Source: Nicotiana tabacum | Lineage: Eukaryota > Streptophyta > Magnoliopsida > Solanales > Solanaceae | Direction of reading: 5' to 3' | NCBI RefSeq assembly: GCF_000715075.1 | Contig: NC_134096.1 | Coordinates: 66,283,026-66,347,025 of the forward strand | DNA length: 64,000 nt | In this document: in pieces, positions 33,301 through 44,659 of the stretch | Numbering within the stretch: position 1 is the stretch's first letter | Layout: the number at the start of each line of letters is the position of its first letter | Program-made: the position numbers and the translations under genes | The notes under the pieces: model-generated | Databases searched by the model: none | The model's input: only the letters and a program-made list of their open reading frames with translations | What the model was told of the DNA's origin: nothing

Positions 33301-34680
33301 TCTAGTCCGGAGGTTCCTTCCATAGATTCGGTGCCGGTTGTTCATGAGTTTCCAGAGGTGTTCCCTGCAAACCTGCCGGGGATGCCACCCGACAGGGATA
33401 TTGATTTTTGCATTGATTTGGCTTCGGATACTCAGCCTATTTCCATTCCGCCATATCGCATGGCCTCGCCAGAGTTGAAAGAATTGAAGGAGCAGTTCTA
33501 AGATTTTCTTGATAAGGGCTTCATTAGACCTAGTGTCTCGCCCTGGGGTGCACCTGTGTTGTTTGTGAAGAAGAAAGACGGATTGATGAGGATGTGTATT
33601 GATTATCGGCAGTTGAACAAAGCCACCATCAAGAACAAATATTCATTACCGAGGATTGATGATTTATTTGATCAGCTTTAGGGTGCCAAGGTGTTTTCAA
33701 AGATTAATTTGAGATCTGGCTACCATCAGTTGAGGATTACGACATCCGATGTTCCTAAGACAGCTTTTCGGACTCGGTATGGGCATTATAAGTTTCTAGT
33801 GATGTCATTTGCCCCAGCAACATTCATGGATTTGATAAACCGGGTGTTCAAACCCTACCTGGATTCCTTTGTGGTTGTGTTTATTGATGATATCTTGATC
33901 TACTCCCACAGTCGAGAGGAGTATGAACAACACCTTCGGATCGTTCTTCAAACTCGGAAAGACAGCCAGTTATATGCTAAGTTCTCAAAATGCGAGTTTT
34001 GGTTGAGTTCAGTTGTTTTCTTAGGTCACGTTGTATCAGCAGAGGGTATTCAGGTGGATCCTAAGAAGATTGAGGCAGTTCAGGACTGGCCTAGACCCAC
34101 ATCAGCTACAGAGATCCGTAGTTTCCTGGGTTTAGTGGGCTATTACCGTCGATTTGTTGAGGGGTTTTTATCCATAGTAGCCCCGATGACCGGATTGACC
34201 CAGAAGGGTGCCCCGTTCAGGTGGTCAGACGAGTGTGAAGCGAGCTTTCAGAAGCTCAAGACAGCTTTGACTACGACACCGGTATTGGTGTTACGCACAG
34301 GTTCAGGTTTTTATACAGTATATTGTGACGCATCTCATATTAGTCTGGGTGTGGTATTGATGCAGGGTGGCAAGGTTATTGCATATGCTTCGCGGAAGCT
34401 GATGGTTCACGAGAAGAATTACCATGTTCATGATCTAGAGCTGGCAGCCATTGTTCACGCGCTGAAGATTTGGAGGCACTATCTTTACTTCGTGCCATGT
34501 GAGGTATTCACTGATCATCGAAGCTTGTAGTATTTTTTTCAAGCAGAAGGAACTCAATTTGAGGCAGAGGAGGTGGCTGGAGCTATTGAAAGACTATGAT
34601 ATCACCATATTGTATCATCCCTGGAAGGCCAATGTGGTGGCCGACGCTTTGAGTAGGAAGTCAGTCAGTATGGGTAGCCT
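33301..34680 (+). pseudogene. Element I: reverse transcriptase and RNase H
   Basis: RT includes [41 protein letters not shown] and the catalytic box [10 protein letters not shown] near 33880-33905. Stops are at about 33499 and 33679 (CAG-to-TAG type). Near 33800 the sequence reads VMSFAPATF, four residues shorter than element M's [13 protein letters not shown], an in-frame 12-bp loss. RNase H has [14 protein letters not shown] and [16 protein letters not shown]; a TAG at 34528-34530 and a one-base shift follow, and the frame resumes in [16 protein letters not shown] and VVADALSRK. Confidence 0.87.
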
Positions 34681-36240
34681 TGCATATATTCCAGTTGGGG
34701 AGAGACCCCTTGCATTGGATTTTCAGGCCTTGGCCAACCAGTTCGTGAGGTTAGATATTTTTGAGCCCAGTCGTGTTCTAGCTTGTACAGTTACTCGGTC
34801 TTCTTTATTTGAACGCATCAGAGATCGGCAGGATGACGATCCTCATTTAATTTTCCTTAGAGACACAGTGCGCCACGGTGGTGCCAAGTAGGTTACTGTT
34901 GGAGATGATGGAGTTTTGAGGATGAAGGGTCGTATCTGTTTGCCTAATGTGGATGGACTTCGTGAGTTGATCCTTGAGGAGTCCCACAGTTCCCGGTATT
35001 CTATTCATTCGGGCTCCGCCAAGATGTATCAGGACTTGAGGCAGCATTATTGGTGGAGGCGAATGAAGAAGGACATAGTTACCTATGTAACTCAGTGCCT
35101 AAATTACCAGAAGGTAAAGTGTGAGCATCAGAGACCTGGTGGTTTACTTCAGAGGTTAGATATTCCTGAGTGGAAGTGGGAGTGTATCACTACGGACTTT
35201 GTTGTTGGACTCCCACGGACTCAGAGGAAGTTCGATGCAGTTTCGGTCATTGTGGACAGGCTGACTAAGTCAGCACATTTCATTCTTGTGGCAGTTACCT
35301 ATTCCTCGGAGCAGTTGGCAGAGATTTATATTCGTGAGATCGTCCGTCTTCACGGTGTGCCCGTGTCTATCATTTCTAATCAAGGTACGCAGTTTACCTC
35401 GCACTTTTGGAGGGCAGCTCAGCGTGAGTTAGGTACGCGGGTTGCGTTGAGCACAACATTTCATCCTCAGACAAACGGGTAGTCCGAGCGTACTTTTCAG
35501 ATCTTGGAGGATATACTCCGCGCTTGTGTTATTGACTTTGGAGGTTCTTGGGATCAGTTTTTGCCGTTAGCGGAGTTTGCCTACAATAACATCTACTAGT
35601 CGAGCATTCAGATGGCTCCCTATAAGGCATTATATGGTAGATGGTGTAGGTCGCCAATTGGGTGGTTCGAGCCGATAGAGGCTCGGTTGTTGGGCACAGA
35701 CTTAGTACAGGATGCCTTGGATAAGGTCGAGATTATTCAGGATCGACTTTGCACAGCTCAGTCCAGGCAGAAGAGTTATGCCGACCATAGAGTTCGTGAT
35801 GTTGCACTCATGGTCGGAGAGAGAGTGTTACTTCGGGTATCACCCATGAAGGATGTAATGAGATTCGGAAAGAAGGGCAAGTTGAGCCCTAGGTATATCG
35901 GACCTTTTGAGATTCTGGAGAGAGTGGGAGAGCTGGCTTACAGGCTTGCATTGCCACCCAGTTTAGCAGCTGTTCATCCGGTATTCCATGTGTCCATGCT
36001 TCTAAAGTATCACGGTGATCCGTCCCATGTATTAGATTTCAGCTCTGTCCAATTGGACAAGGATTTGACTTACGAGGAGGAGCCGGTGGAAATTTAGCCC
36101 GGCAAGTTCGCTAGTTGAGATCAAAGAGTTACCCTTCAGTTCGAGTGCAGTGGAGCGGTCAGCCTATTGAGGCAGCTACTTGGGAGTCCGAGTCCGATAT
36201 GCGGAGTAGATATCCCCACATTTTCACCAGCCTAGGTACT
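34681..36240 (+). pseudogene. Element I: integrase and broken chromodomain; second catalytic Asp lost
   Basis: The HHCC domain spans YSIHSGSAKMYQDLRQHYWW to VTQCLNYQKVK; one Cys (NC) reads Tyr. The core has Asp in ITTDFVVGLP, but the second catalytic site reads IISNQGTQFTS with Asn for Asp. Stops lie at 34888, 35480 and about 35598. The C-terminal part ([36 protein letters not shown]) is well preserved. The chromodomain starts [11 protein letters not shown], meets a TAG at 36095-36097, and continues only in other frames (TWESESDMRSRYPHIF near 36175-36225). Confidence 0.87.
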
Positions 36241-36270
36241 TTTCTATGTCCGTTCGAGGACGAACAATTA

Positions 36271-36286
36271 TTTTAGAGGTGGAGAA
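36271..36286 (+). promoter_or_regulatory. Polypurine tract of element I
   Basis: TTTTAGAGGTGGAGAA immediately precedes the LTR start at 36287. Confidence 0.7.
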
Positions 36287-37105
36287 TGCGATGACCCAAA
36301 AGGTCATCTTATGTTTTAGAACTCAAATCTGCGTTTTTAAGTCTTAAAATCTCATTTTACCCTCCTCGATTTTCGTGCGCAGTACGGGCAGGTATCCGGA
36401 AAGCTTTATGTTGAAAACTAATAAAAATAATAATTTTTACCTTAAAAATTGATTTTAGTTGACTTCGGTCAATAATTTTGGTAAACGGGCCCGGATCCGT
36501 ACTTTGACGGTCCTAGTAGGTCCGTATCAAATTATGGGACCTGGGCATATGCCCGGAATCGAATTCGGAGGTCCCTAGCTTGAGTTATGAATTTTTGATG
36601 AAAATGAAAAGTTTGGAAATTATTTGTTTTTAAGAATTGATTGATATTTGGCATTGTTAGTATCGGGTCCATATTTTGGTTTCGGAGCCCGGTACAGGTT
36701 CATTATGATATTTAAGACATGTATGTGAAATTTGGTGAGAAACGGAGTTGATTTGACGTGATTCGGACGTCCAGTTGAGAAAATAAAAATTTTAAAGTGT
36801 TCTTGAGAATTTTATTTGATTTGGTGCTAAAGTTAGAGTTCTAGGTGTTATTTTGGCGATTTGATGGCGCCAGCAGGTTCGTATGATATTTTTAGACTTG
36901 TGTGCATGTTTGGTTTGGAGCCCCGAGGGCTCAGGTGAGTTTCGGATAGGCCACGGGATGTTTTGGACTTTGGAAATCTGGTTTTTCTGCAGAGTCTGTG
37001 TTCTGGCATGCCCTTCTTCGCGTTCGCGAAGGTACTCTCGCGAACGCGAAGAGTTAACCGGGATGCTGAAGTTTTCTTCTTCACGAATGCGAAAGCCTGG
37101 TCCGG
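36287..37105 (+). mobile_element. Element I: 3' LTR, first ~0.8 kb
   Basis: It begins TGCGATGACCCAAAAGGTCATC; the third base differs from the usual T. AAAGGTCAT and ATGACC nearby form a short inverted repeat at the very start. It ends in a GC-rich patch (CGCGTTCGCGAAGG and CTCGCGAACGCGAAG, 37019-37050) and then switches near 37098-37106 to an unrelated gypsy gag fragment. Confidence 0.75.
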
Positions 37106-37350
37106 AGCAGGAGTGATAGGAGTCTGGGCTCCTCCTCCAGCTTGAGATACTGCTGGTGCCATGGGAAATACGCCAGTCTGGGCCACACTCTCTATAAGGC
37201 CCACCAAACGGACCAAAGCGTCCTGAAGTACTGGGTAGTAATGAACCCCTCCGGAACCTGAGTTGGTCTGGCAGGAATAGTCTGGGCTGGAACCTCCTCG
37301 TCAAGCAGTAGAGGGGAACCAACCGCACCTCCAGTTTTGTTTTTTGCCAT
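37106..37350 (-). pseudogene. Element J: gypsy gag N-terminal fragment
   Basis: On the minus strand an ATG at 37350 opens MAKNKTGGAVGSPLLLDEEVPAQ and continues to GFITTQYF; another frame carries VRLVGLIESVAQTG, APAVSQAGGGAQTPITPAPDQ, a proline/glutamine-rich pattern like the gag N-terminus of element M (VVSTQAAPATSQAGGG). The piece ends at the junction with the LTR of element I. The first ~45 bases of it also occur in the 3' LTR of element K at 47619-47665, so it overlaps the block shared by the two K LTRs. Confidence 0.6.
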
Positions 37351-38864
37351 TAACTCGCCGGAAACACACACAACATCGGCACTGTTAAGGAAAGGCATAC
37401 AAAAATCTAATTGTTCGGGCTAATTAGTTTTAGAAAGAAGAAAATCAAAGAGAGAGAGAAACACCTTTGCTTCTTGCTTCTGATTTCGGATTTGGTTCCA
37501 AAAACATCAAGTTCGACTGAGTTCGAGGTGTCGTTCGTGGTCCGGTTCGCGTTTCTGTTCGAAATTTGATCGTCGTGTCGAGATCCAGTCTATTGTAACT
37601 TGTGCTTTGTTCGAATTTGAAGTGCAATCACATTCGAGGCAAAATTCTTAAGTACAAAAGGTCAATTTCTTTCTTATATTTTGGATATTGAATTGTTGTT
37701 TTTAGTATTTGTCTTTACTCTGTTTCGATACATGTCAAACTAGTTCTTTGTTGCTCTACTTTGTAGAATGTTTTAATATCTTATCAACTCTGTTTTGTTT
37801 GTGAATATTTGTGTTAGTATTGTGTTCATAAGAAGATATATTGGGTAATAACTCGGTTGTTGTTAGTGAAAGCTTTGGTCAATTCTTTTCACTGTTAGTT
37901 TTGACCAAGTTTATGGTGAGAGGGCATGATATTTTCTCTATTGTTCGGTTGTGTTTTCCTTGGGTTTAATTTAAGAGATGTTGAATTAGTATTTCGTAGG
38001 CCAATTTCCTAAAGCTTGCTAAGTTCTATTGTTTCTTTAATTACTCTAATCATGTTAATCTTGTCTCGGCGGATCCTTTACCGCTATAATTTGTTTGCCT
38101 GGTTAAGTTGATTTAGTAGATGATATTAATCAGGTTTCGTTGATTTCTTGTCAATGTTAAAAATAGTGAAGAAGGAGGAAGACAACAATATGTTTAAGCA
38201 AAAATGGACCATGCTCATATGTAAAGTGAGTTTGGGGTTTGAGATTTGGGCCAAGTAATAGATCATGCTTATTAACATCGTAGCTTGCTTTAGGCGCAAT
38301 TAATAATAATCATCGTGACTATGGGTACGATTCCCGTGGCGTGCTCATGACACATAAATCCCAACTCAAGTGCGCGTTTCACGCGACTTGACCATAACTT
38401 CAAATAATAATTAAAATAAACATGTTGTGAGTTGAGGGTGCATTTCACGTGAACAATATGTGCAAAAAGAACGAGTGTGCGACATCGCGACTTGTTAAAA
38501 TGAGTTCTATAATTAATTAAAAGCAGTTAGAAAGTAAAAAATACACAATAGGTTTTGAACATGTAATAAATCAGATAATTAGGCCAATTATTAATTGTAA
38601 AGCGACCGTGCTAAAATCACGGAATCCGGGAGTGCCTCACACCTTCTCCAGGATTAACAGAATTCCTTACTCGATCTTCTGATTTTCGCAAACTTTAAAA
38701 CAGAGTCAAATTTTCTCGATTTGGGATTTAAAATAAACCAGTGACTTGGGACACCATAAATTATTCCAAGTGGCGACTCTGATTAATTAAATAATTCTAT
38801 TTTGATTAATGTCACTTTAATTGGAAAGATTTACCTATCTCCTCGGGAAAAAGTAGGTGTAATA
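37306..38864 (+). mobile_element. Element K (Ogre-like): 5' LTR, partial
   Basis: About 1.56 kb from AGTAGAGGGGAACC to GTGTAATA is nearly the same as 47619-49167 and sits directly before a primer-binding site, so it is the R/U5-side of a 5' LTR. The U3 side (corresponding to 46952-47618) is absent; a gypsy gag fragment takes its place. The last bases ATA should be ACA. The pair differs by many substitutions and by a ~20-bp indel near 38400-38450. Confidence 0.8.
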
Positions 38865-38868
38865 GCTC

Positions 38869-38886
38869 TGGCGACTCTGCTGGGGA
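38869..38886 (+). promoter_or_regulatory. Primer-binding site of element K
   Basis: TGGCGACTCTGCTGGGGA lies four bases after the 5' LTR. It starts with TGG, the complement of tRNA CCA. Ogre/Tat elements commonly use a tRNA-Arg site of this kind; the tRNA identity here is inference. Confidence 0.75.
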
Positions 38887-39636
38887 CAGAACCCAGAATC
38901 CCTGGTTCAGGATTCAGAATTCGAGCTTAGAATAACTATTATACTTGGCTTTTATTTATTATCTGATTTTTACATGATTGAGCCTAATGTGCTAAATGCC
39001 GCTTTTTACCGCTTTGATATTGTGTGAACTGTATATTAAACTGTTACGAAACCCTTATTCTCTCTGAGTTTTCTAAATCTTCTGGGAAGTGCTTCTTTTT
39101 TGTTAGTGTTATATCCCTAATTTTAGAACGAGGTTCAGATCAGTTACAAAGCCGGATGGCCTTTTCGTTCCCGGTACGTTGCCCCCCCTTCCCCCGGCTC
39201 GAGTTATCCGCTCGGGTAAGCCAGGTCTAGAACAATACACCCCAGGATTTAAACTTAGAATAATATAGCCTCATGCCAGATCCCTAGTAGGAACGTTTGT
39301 TTGCATCATGTGCATTTGACTTTGGGGACTCGACACAGGGGTTGGGTCCGTCTAGGACAGGTGTATCCAAATTAAAAGACCATCCTAATGCATTTTTACC
39401 TGCTACTTGTGCATTTATTTGCTTCATCTTGCATGTTGACTGGCTTCTAGAATAGGGAAAGAAAATCAAAAAATAAAAATAAAAAGAAAGAAAAAAAATC
39501 AATAGTGAGGTAAGTATTTGAAAAGTTTTGAAACTCTGCCGAAATTCCAAAAAAAAAAAGAAGAAGAAAAGAAAAGGTCATTTCACAATGAGCCAAAAAT
39601 TTCAAGTCATGTTTCCTCTGTTCCGTCAAAACTATC

Positions 39637-39684
39637 GAACTATGCGGGTCTGATTTTCACCGGATGTGAGATACGTAGGCAAAC
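39637..39684 (+). other. Dispersed hairpin motif E3
   Basis: Outer arms CTATG (39640) and CGTAG (39674-39678) pair with one G-U; the inner stem TTTCAC/GTGAGA surrounds CGGAT. CTGATT and GATACGTAGGCAA are conserved. Confidence 0.6.
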
Positions 39685-40114
39685 CTTATCGGCTCCGGCA
39701 CACAATCTTTAAAAAAAAACTAAATCCAAAAATATTTTCCTTTACTTCCTTTTTTTAGAAAGTCTTTCTTTCAGACCCCAATTTTTAAAAAATCCAAAAA
39801 CATTTTCTTTTAATCTCTTCTAAAAATCCAAAAATATTTTCATTCTTCTTCAAAAGTTTTTCTTTCAAAAATTGAAAAGGAAATTCAAGATTCAAATTTT
39901 TTTTCTTTTTTAGAAGTCTTTCTTTCATAAATTCAAAATAAAAGTCCAAAATCAAAAAATATTTTCCTTCTTTTCCGAAGTCGTTCTACGGAAAAAAAAA
40001 TCGAAATCTAAAAATATTTTCTTTCTTCTTTATAAGTCTTTCTTTCGAAAATTTAAAAAAAATTCAAAATCCAAAAAAAAGAGTTAGTTTATTTCCTTTA
40101 TTCCTAATCTTCCC

Positions 40115-40160
40115 GAACTACGCGAGATCTGATTCATGTTCTCACATGATACGCAAGCAA
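40115..40160 (+). other. Dispersed hairpin motif E4
   Basis: Perfect inner stem TCATGT/ACATGA (40134-40139 with 40144-40149) around loop TCTC, unlike any other copy. The 3' outer arm is degraded (ACGCAAG). Confidence 0.6.
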
Positions 40161-40332
40161 ACCCATATCAGGTTCGATCGACAAAAAAAATGTTAAATAA
40201 ATAAATAAATAATGATAATGATTATAATAAGGACCGACTAAGTCCATTCTAACGTGTCTCTTGTTTTGAATTGTAAAGAAAGGTTGAGGTGGTCAGTTTG
40301 TGGTAAGCTGACAACACAAGATCCAAGGAAAA

Positions 40333-42212
40333 ATGACAATTGACATCGAAGTTGTTATGAGTGCTCAAGAGGCTCAGGGTCATAGGGTTCAACAAGAGTC
40401 TACTGTGGTTGAGGAAAATAGCGTACTGAAGCAACAAATGACTGAAATGTGTCAAGCATCGGCCAATATCCAAGGACCGCCTTTTTCTATTCATAGTTTC
40501 CCAGAGTTCGCATCCATTTCAACTACTACCATTCCGGTCTCATTGCCCGATCAATCCTATCCACCTGGGTTCAGTCTTTATCCCAACTGTATGACTACAG
40601 CTGGAACTTCTGTTGCGCGCTCCCAAAGTGTGCCATTGACAACCAATCAGACAACCACTATTGTTATGCCCGTCTTCACCATCCCACAGCTGACGGTGGT
40701 GCAGAAGAAAACTCATGAGTCACAATTTGCTACCCAGCAAGAAAAATACCATTCTCCTAAGTACCACTCATACCTATTTGATCTTCCTGCAAAGATTAAG
40801 AAGCCTGCCCGAAAGATGGCACAGGAAGAAATGACCCAAAGAATGAAAAGCTTAGAACAATAGTTGAAAAACATGCAAGGATTGGCAGGTCAGAAGAGTA
40901 TTGCCTTCAAGGATCTATGTATGTTCCCCGATATTCGTTTGCTACTTGGTTTCAAGATCCCCAAATTTGAAAAGTATGATGGACACGGTGACCCCATAGC
41001 TCACTTGAAAAGGTATTGCAATCAGCTAAGAGGTGCGGGAAGAAATGAAGAATTGCTAATGGCTTATTTTGGGGAAAGCCTGACAGGGGTAGCCTCTGAA
41101 TGGTTTATTGATCAAGACACCTCTCACTGGCATGCCTGGGATGACATGGCCCGGGCCTTTGTCAGACAATTCCAGTACAACATCGACATCGCCCCAGACC
41201 GCAATTCCCTTTCTAACCTGAAGAAGAAATCGACTGAAGGCTTCAGGGAATATGCCATTAAATAGAGAGAGCAAGAAGCCAGAGTTAAGCCACCCATGGA
41301 TGACCACGAGCTAATCACTATCTTCCTTCAGGCTCAAGAGCTAGATTATTTTCAAAATATGATGTCCGCAGTTGGCAAATCCTTCTCGGAAGTAATCAAA
41401 ATTAGGGAAATGGTTGAGAATGGACTTAAGATAGGCAGAATTATAAGTCTATCAACTCTCATAGCTGCAACTCGGGCTGTTCAAATTGAATCAGGTAATT
41501 TTAGTGACATGAACGAGAAGCATGAAGAAACCATGATGACAACAGGGTCGAGAAGAGGTCCTAGGAGAACATCTTGAAGGTATGAGCAGCTTCATCAAAT
41601 TTTCTATGCTTCCCCTGAGCACTACTATCCACCTCAAAACCCACAATACTGTTTTGCTCCACCTCAGTATGTTGTCCCGCCACCAAGACACCCAGAAGGC
41701 GAGCACCAGCATCCCAAAGTCTCCCTCAGTCTCCACCAAATTTTAAAGTGCCCTATAACCCACATCCAAGCCAGGGGTATTGAGGGAAACAAAGGTTGAA
41801 AGATAATTTTACACCAATAGGAAAGTCTTATGCAATCTTGTTTGCGAAATTAAAGTATTATGACATGATTTCACCTATACCTCCAAATCATGTGGACCCA
41901 CGTGCAAGAAGCTTTTACCCTTCTAAAAGGTGTGAATACCATTCCAATGCCCAAGGGCACAATGTTGAAAGCTGTCGGGATTTGAAAAGAGAAATAGAAG
42001 GGATGATCCAGGAAAAACTTATTGTGATCCAAGATAGTGACACCCAGAATATCACGCAGATTCCTTTACCTGCACATCATGATGCACACTTTGTGGGGAT
42101 GATACGTGGTGGCATAGAGTATAAGAATCCTCTCGTGAACTTGCTGAATAATGTTAATGATATTGAAATTGGAGAAGGCCTTGGTGATTCTGATGAGCAA
42201 ATTTGTAGCTAA
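40333..42212 (+). pseudogene. Element K: gag (Ogre/Tat type)
   Basis: The ATG at 40333 opens a protein starting MTIDIEVVMSAQEAQ with a helical Gln/Glu region, then a Pro/Thr-rich spacer. The capsid-like core is GFKIPKFEKYDGHGDPIAHLKRYC, followed by YFGESLTGVASEWFIDQD, WDDMARAFVRQFQYN and a downstream DHELITIFLQAQELDYF. Stops lie at 40861-40863, 41263-41265 and 41575-41577. After a frameshift near 41710 the frame continues in FKVPYNPHPSQGY to 42212. A zinc-knuckle-like CEYHSNAQGHNVESC lies near 41932-41976. No protease or RT follows. Confidence 0.83.
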
Positions 42213-44659
42213 ATGTCAAGCTTAGCAACTGAAAAGTCATTCCCTCCTCACTAGGAAGGAATCTTGGTAGCTTGTTTTGATATTATTTCTATTATCTGGG
42301 TTATTTTAGGGTTGTGATCTAGATTTTATTTGTTTTTATTGAGTCAAACCCTTCTATCCTTCTATTCTGTTTGTGTGAGTCTTATTTGTCTATTTTGTTG
42401 CTATTTTCATTATTCGGGTTATTTTAGGGGTTGTAACTCGGATTTTAGGTTGTTTGTCTTGTTGTTAAACCCTCCATACTTTACTCAATGAAATACAGTT
42501 TGTCCTTTTATGTCATTTCATGCTTTGTTCTTTCGCTGCTAGTTCTAGTGACATGACATGCATGCGAAATTTTCGTCCAGATCTTAGAAAATTAATTTAA
42601 TCTTGAATTGGATAACTGAGAAAAAGACATTTCTAAGGATGAATAAAGAGTTGAAACACTTTGGAATTAAGCTCGACTAAAATTTACCTTCAAATCATTG
42701 TGAAGATCAGGTTTGAGGAAGAACCAATTGAAGTTTGGTGAAAAGTTTAAGACTAATAGATAGAAAGTGTTCTTCGATCACGATACACTAAGAAGATAGA
42801 CATGCTCATCAATGCTGTGATCACAAAAGGATACTATAATTGGCATTCTCGAGGCTAGGAGGCCCTTTTTCTGCTATTCAAATACTTTATACCCTTTATT
42901 ACCCCTTTTGAGCATGTGTTATTTTCTTTGACCACCCTCTTTTGGAATTAAGCTTAGAGTCAAAAGTTCAAAAAAAAATGAAATGAAAAAAAAATGAAAA
43001 GAAAAGTCCATGCCCCAAGAGACCAAATTGGGGCAACTCTTAGAAAGTATAAGTGAAAAGAAAAAAAAAAAGAAAAAGAATAGTCAAAGATCCATGCCCC
43101 AGAAAATAGATGTTGGGCAACTTGTTTTGAAAAAAAAAAGAGAAAAAAAAGGAAAAAAGAAAAGAAAAGAGAGCAGAAAGAAAGATGAAAAATAATAGTT
43201 AGGTCAGATGTTTGAACTACGTTAGACCTGATTCCTTTAATAAAAAGGATACGTAGGCAACCTTACACGGTTCGGTCCAACCAAATAAGAATTCAAGAAA
43301 AAAAGAAAAACAAAATCCAAAAAATCCCCAGTATCAGAAACTGGGACAAAGATTTTATTTCACTTTTGAAAGAGTCGATTCCAAGAGTTGTAAGTCTACA
43401 ACCCCTCATTTTGAGTGTGCTTTGAGCCTTATGCCGTCCTTTCTTTCCAACCATATCCAAAAACCTTCCGAATAAAGACCTCCCGATATGCCTTCAATAA
43501 TGTCAAGAGAATCATGCAATGAGCAACGGTTGTCACGTAACATAGAACACTATCAGTTGCTCACACTATAAAGCAAAAGAAAAAGAAAAATAAAGAAGAA
43601 AAAATGAGAGAGTCGTACTAGTGAAAACCCTCACGGGCATTGTAAGACGACGGTAAGCAGAGATGAATAAATGAGAGAGACTTGTTGGTGAAAACCCCTC
43701 GGGGCACCATTAGTCGATAGTGAGTCGTGAAGCTGATGCAAAAGATTGGCACGAACAAGCCCGACTTCAAAGTCATAAGAATGGTAAAAGGGAAGATTTG
43801 GTCAGTTTGATAGATAAGACCATTCCAATATGCATGTCATGATCATTAAGGTTAGTTACCGCAAAATAAAAAGAAAAAAAACTCTTCCTTATGTCCTTCC
43901 GACAGGGGCATTTCTTGTTAATACTTGTTTCTTTGCATCATTGTGTCCTTCACTCTGAGTCAGTCTTTGTCAAAACAAGCAAGAAAAGATTTCAAAATCT
44001 GCTACCAGCTTTTCAGTTGCACAAAGTAAATTTGGCCAGCATACTCAGTTTTTACAGTCAACATGCATTGAGGATTCATGCAAAGGCTTTCCCCCAAAAA
44101 GACTCTTGTCAGCCTATTCGGGTAAATCAAGCAAAGATAATCTCAAGGTTAATCAGGGAATCTATGTAGTACCGAACAATGACTATGAAGTGTGCGCATC
44201 GTGCAAAAGGCTCTTACCAGTTGTGATTCTCTCTGACAGACAAATTGCTCCAAAATCAAAGCCATTCAAGATATCATAAAAGGTTATCCAAGAAAAGAAA
44301 TCTCTTTTTTGAGATAAGGCTGACTGAACCACAAATACAAATGGTACTAGGTGTGAAACAATCAGGGTTGATGCAGAGCAAAAAGTCTCTTGAAACTAAC
44401 TCAAGCTGATTGAGCAAAAGCCAAGCTACCCAAGACTCAAGGCCACAAACCGACCACCACTATTAAAACTGACAAAATTTTCTTTGTTTGAAACAGGAAC
44501 AAAGTAGTGCAAGGAAGTTGGTTCAAAAACAAAAAAAAAAAAAAAGAAAAAAGAAAAAAGAAGAGAAGAGCCCACAAAGGGAAGTTTCTCAAATCTTTGC
44601 CTTTATCTGTCTTGCTAGTGTGCATAAAATGTTGCCATTGCTCTTCACATTTTTCCTCC
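42213..44659 (+). other. Element K: non-coding region where pol should be, first part
   Basis: No RT, RNase H or integrase is recognisable in any frame. The region contains A-rich tracts (42965-43195), a hairpin motif copy at 43214, a perfect hairpin GTTGTA-AGTC-TACAAC (about 43388-43403), and a ~77-bp block present twice (about 43600-43730), 'GAGAGA' with 'GGTGAAAACCC' and then CCCTCACGGG or CCCCTCGGGG. The open frame 43891-44169 has no recognisable domain. Confidence 0.6.
43214..43262 (+). other. Dispersed hairpin motif E5
   Basis: Best copy: outer arms CTACGT (43217-43222) and ACGTAG (43251-43256), inner stem TCCTTT/AAAGGA (43233-43238 with 43244-43249) around AATAA, then GCAAC and a CGGTTCGGTCC tail. 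Confidence 0.7.

Larger units (their letters stand above)
38887..40332 (+). other. Element K leader, non-coding
   Basis: A 1.4 kb leader without a convincing gene. 39720-40090 holds degenerate repeats of 'AAAATATTTTCCTTC' with 'AGTCTTTCTTTC' and 'AAAATCCAAAA', strongly purine/pyrimidine-asymmetric. Two hairpin motif copies lie at 39637 and 40115. A long leader before gag is typical of Ogre-type elements, some of which have an extra ORF here; I see no trace of one. Confidence 0.6.

Noticed and set aside
36883..37328. Overlapping frames on both strands around the I LTR/J junction
   Set aside because: They cross a junction between an LTR and a gag fragment; only the minus-strand gag part (about 37106-37350) has recognisable content.
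43010..43195. Lysine-rich 61-residue frame
   Set aside because: A product of A-rich low-complexity DNA with a short duplicated block; not a protein gene.
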